A DNA stretch of 13,273 bases from an uncultured Leucobacter sp. (GTDB lineage Bacteria > Actinomycetota > Actinomycetes > Actinomycetales > Microbacteriaceae), in NCBI GenBank assembly GCA_945952575.1, contig CAMFIY010000042.1:1-13273 (forward strand). The letters run 5' to 3'. The notes below the pieces were generated by a model, which was given only the letters and a program-made list of their open reading frames with translations, was not told the origin of the DNA and ran no database searches. Of the stretch, positions 13,105-13,273 are shown piece after piece (positions within the stretch are counted from its first letter, which is position 1; each line of letters starts with the position of its first letter). Made by a program: the position numbers and the translations under genes.

Positions 13105-13273
13105 GCGGCTCCCCCCTGAACAGTCACGCGTGCCCCGACGGCACTCCCCATCTCACGCCAGGTTACCGGCGGATGCGGCCATTTCTGGGTAATGCCTCGC
13201 AAGCGGCCACGCGTGTCTTGCGAAGTTTCTCATTATCCGACTGCTGCGACGGAGCGGCCAGATACCGCCCGCC
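13105..13273. promoter_or_regulatory. Upstream region of pilM with repeated palindromes and a hairpin
   Basis: The last 169 bases show no convincing gene. The 8-base palindrome CACGCGTG occurs twice, at 13125-13132 and 13208-13215. The second copy lies in the loop of a hairpin, TCGCAAG (13197-13203) pairing with CTTGCGA (13217-13223). On the minus strand TAACCT (13160-13165) is a -10-like sequence about 55 bases before the pilM ATG, without a clear -35. The hairpin could be the terminator of the next gene to the right or a regulatory structure. Confidence 0.4.

Noticed and set aside
13233..13273. Possible C-terminal end of a further minus-strand gene (RAVSGRSVAAVG then TAA)
   Set aside because: Only twelve codons are visible with mediocre third-position G+C, and the other two frames are open too. 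The hairpin at 13197-13223 would fit a gene end, but the evidence is too thin to annotate.
1..13273. CRISPR arrays, insertion sequences, tRNA genes and phage or toxin-antitoxin genes
   Set aside because: No regularly spaced repeats, transposase motifs, cloverleaf-like sequences or such protein families were seen on either strand.

Overview
The window is about 13.3 kb of GC-rich chromosome (hand-counted: 47/60 G+C at 6061-6120) from an actinomycete. Family-typical proteins, GTG starts, tight spacing and TANNNT promoters directly in front of start codons all fit. The gene set (DUF1003, mrp, tatB, O-methyltransferase, DUF3117, dapE, dapD, gltA, dapC, 7Fe ferredoxin, pilMN) looks most like Microbacteriaceae, possibly a Leucobacter relative; the genus is a guess from memory. 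I see no mobile element, CRISPR array, rRNA or tRNA, and no gene-free stretch over 300 bases.

Layout. 1-1410 (+): the end of a DUF1003 membrane protein, then the Mrp/ApbC Fe-S carrier. 1407-3313 (-): tatB and, coupled to it by a GTGA overlap, a GGDEF-EAL protein whose GGDEF half is decayed and whose EAL half keeps all catalytic residues. Mrp and the EAL gene converge and share a CTAG. 3534-4166 (+): an O-methyltransferase ending in a hairpin terminator. 4256-5599 (-): DUF3117 and dapE. 5617-6573 (+): dapD, divergent from dapE across only 17 bp. 6585-13104 (-): a run of eight genes read in the order pilM, pilN, pilO-like, fdxA, dapC, gltA, a small P-loop ATPase and a GNAT acetyltransferase.

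How the genes work together. dapD, dapC and dapE encode three consecutive steps of the succinylase route to LL-diaminopimelate and lysine: succinylation, transamination and desuccinylation. gltA feeds the TCA cycle and FdxA is a low-potential electron carrier. tatB belongs to the twin-arginine export pathway. pilMNO is the inner-membrane alignment module of a type IV pilus, and its other genes probably lie beyond the right edge. The EAL protein would hydrolyse c-di-GMP, often a regulator of pili, but a functional link here is only inference.

Most interesting points. The dapE/dapD intergenic region holds two overlapping -10 boxes, each exactly 6 nt from its start codon, suggesting a symmetric, mutually exclusive, leaderless promoter pair. 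tatB has the same arrangement. pilN and pilO-like are clearly poorer in G+C than their surroundings. The gene order resembles the M. tuberculosis Rv1177-Rv1231 region with sigE-rseA-htrA missing between the methyltransferase and tatB. Most of the window is well-conserved housekeeping sequence, and I do not see a convincing wholly new system.
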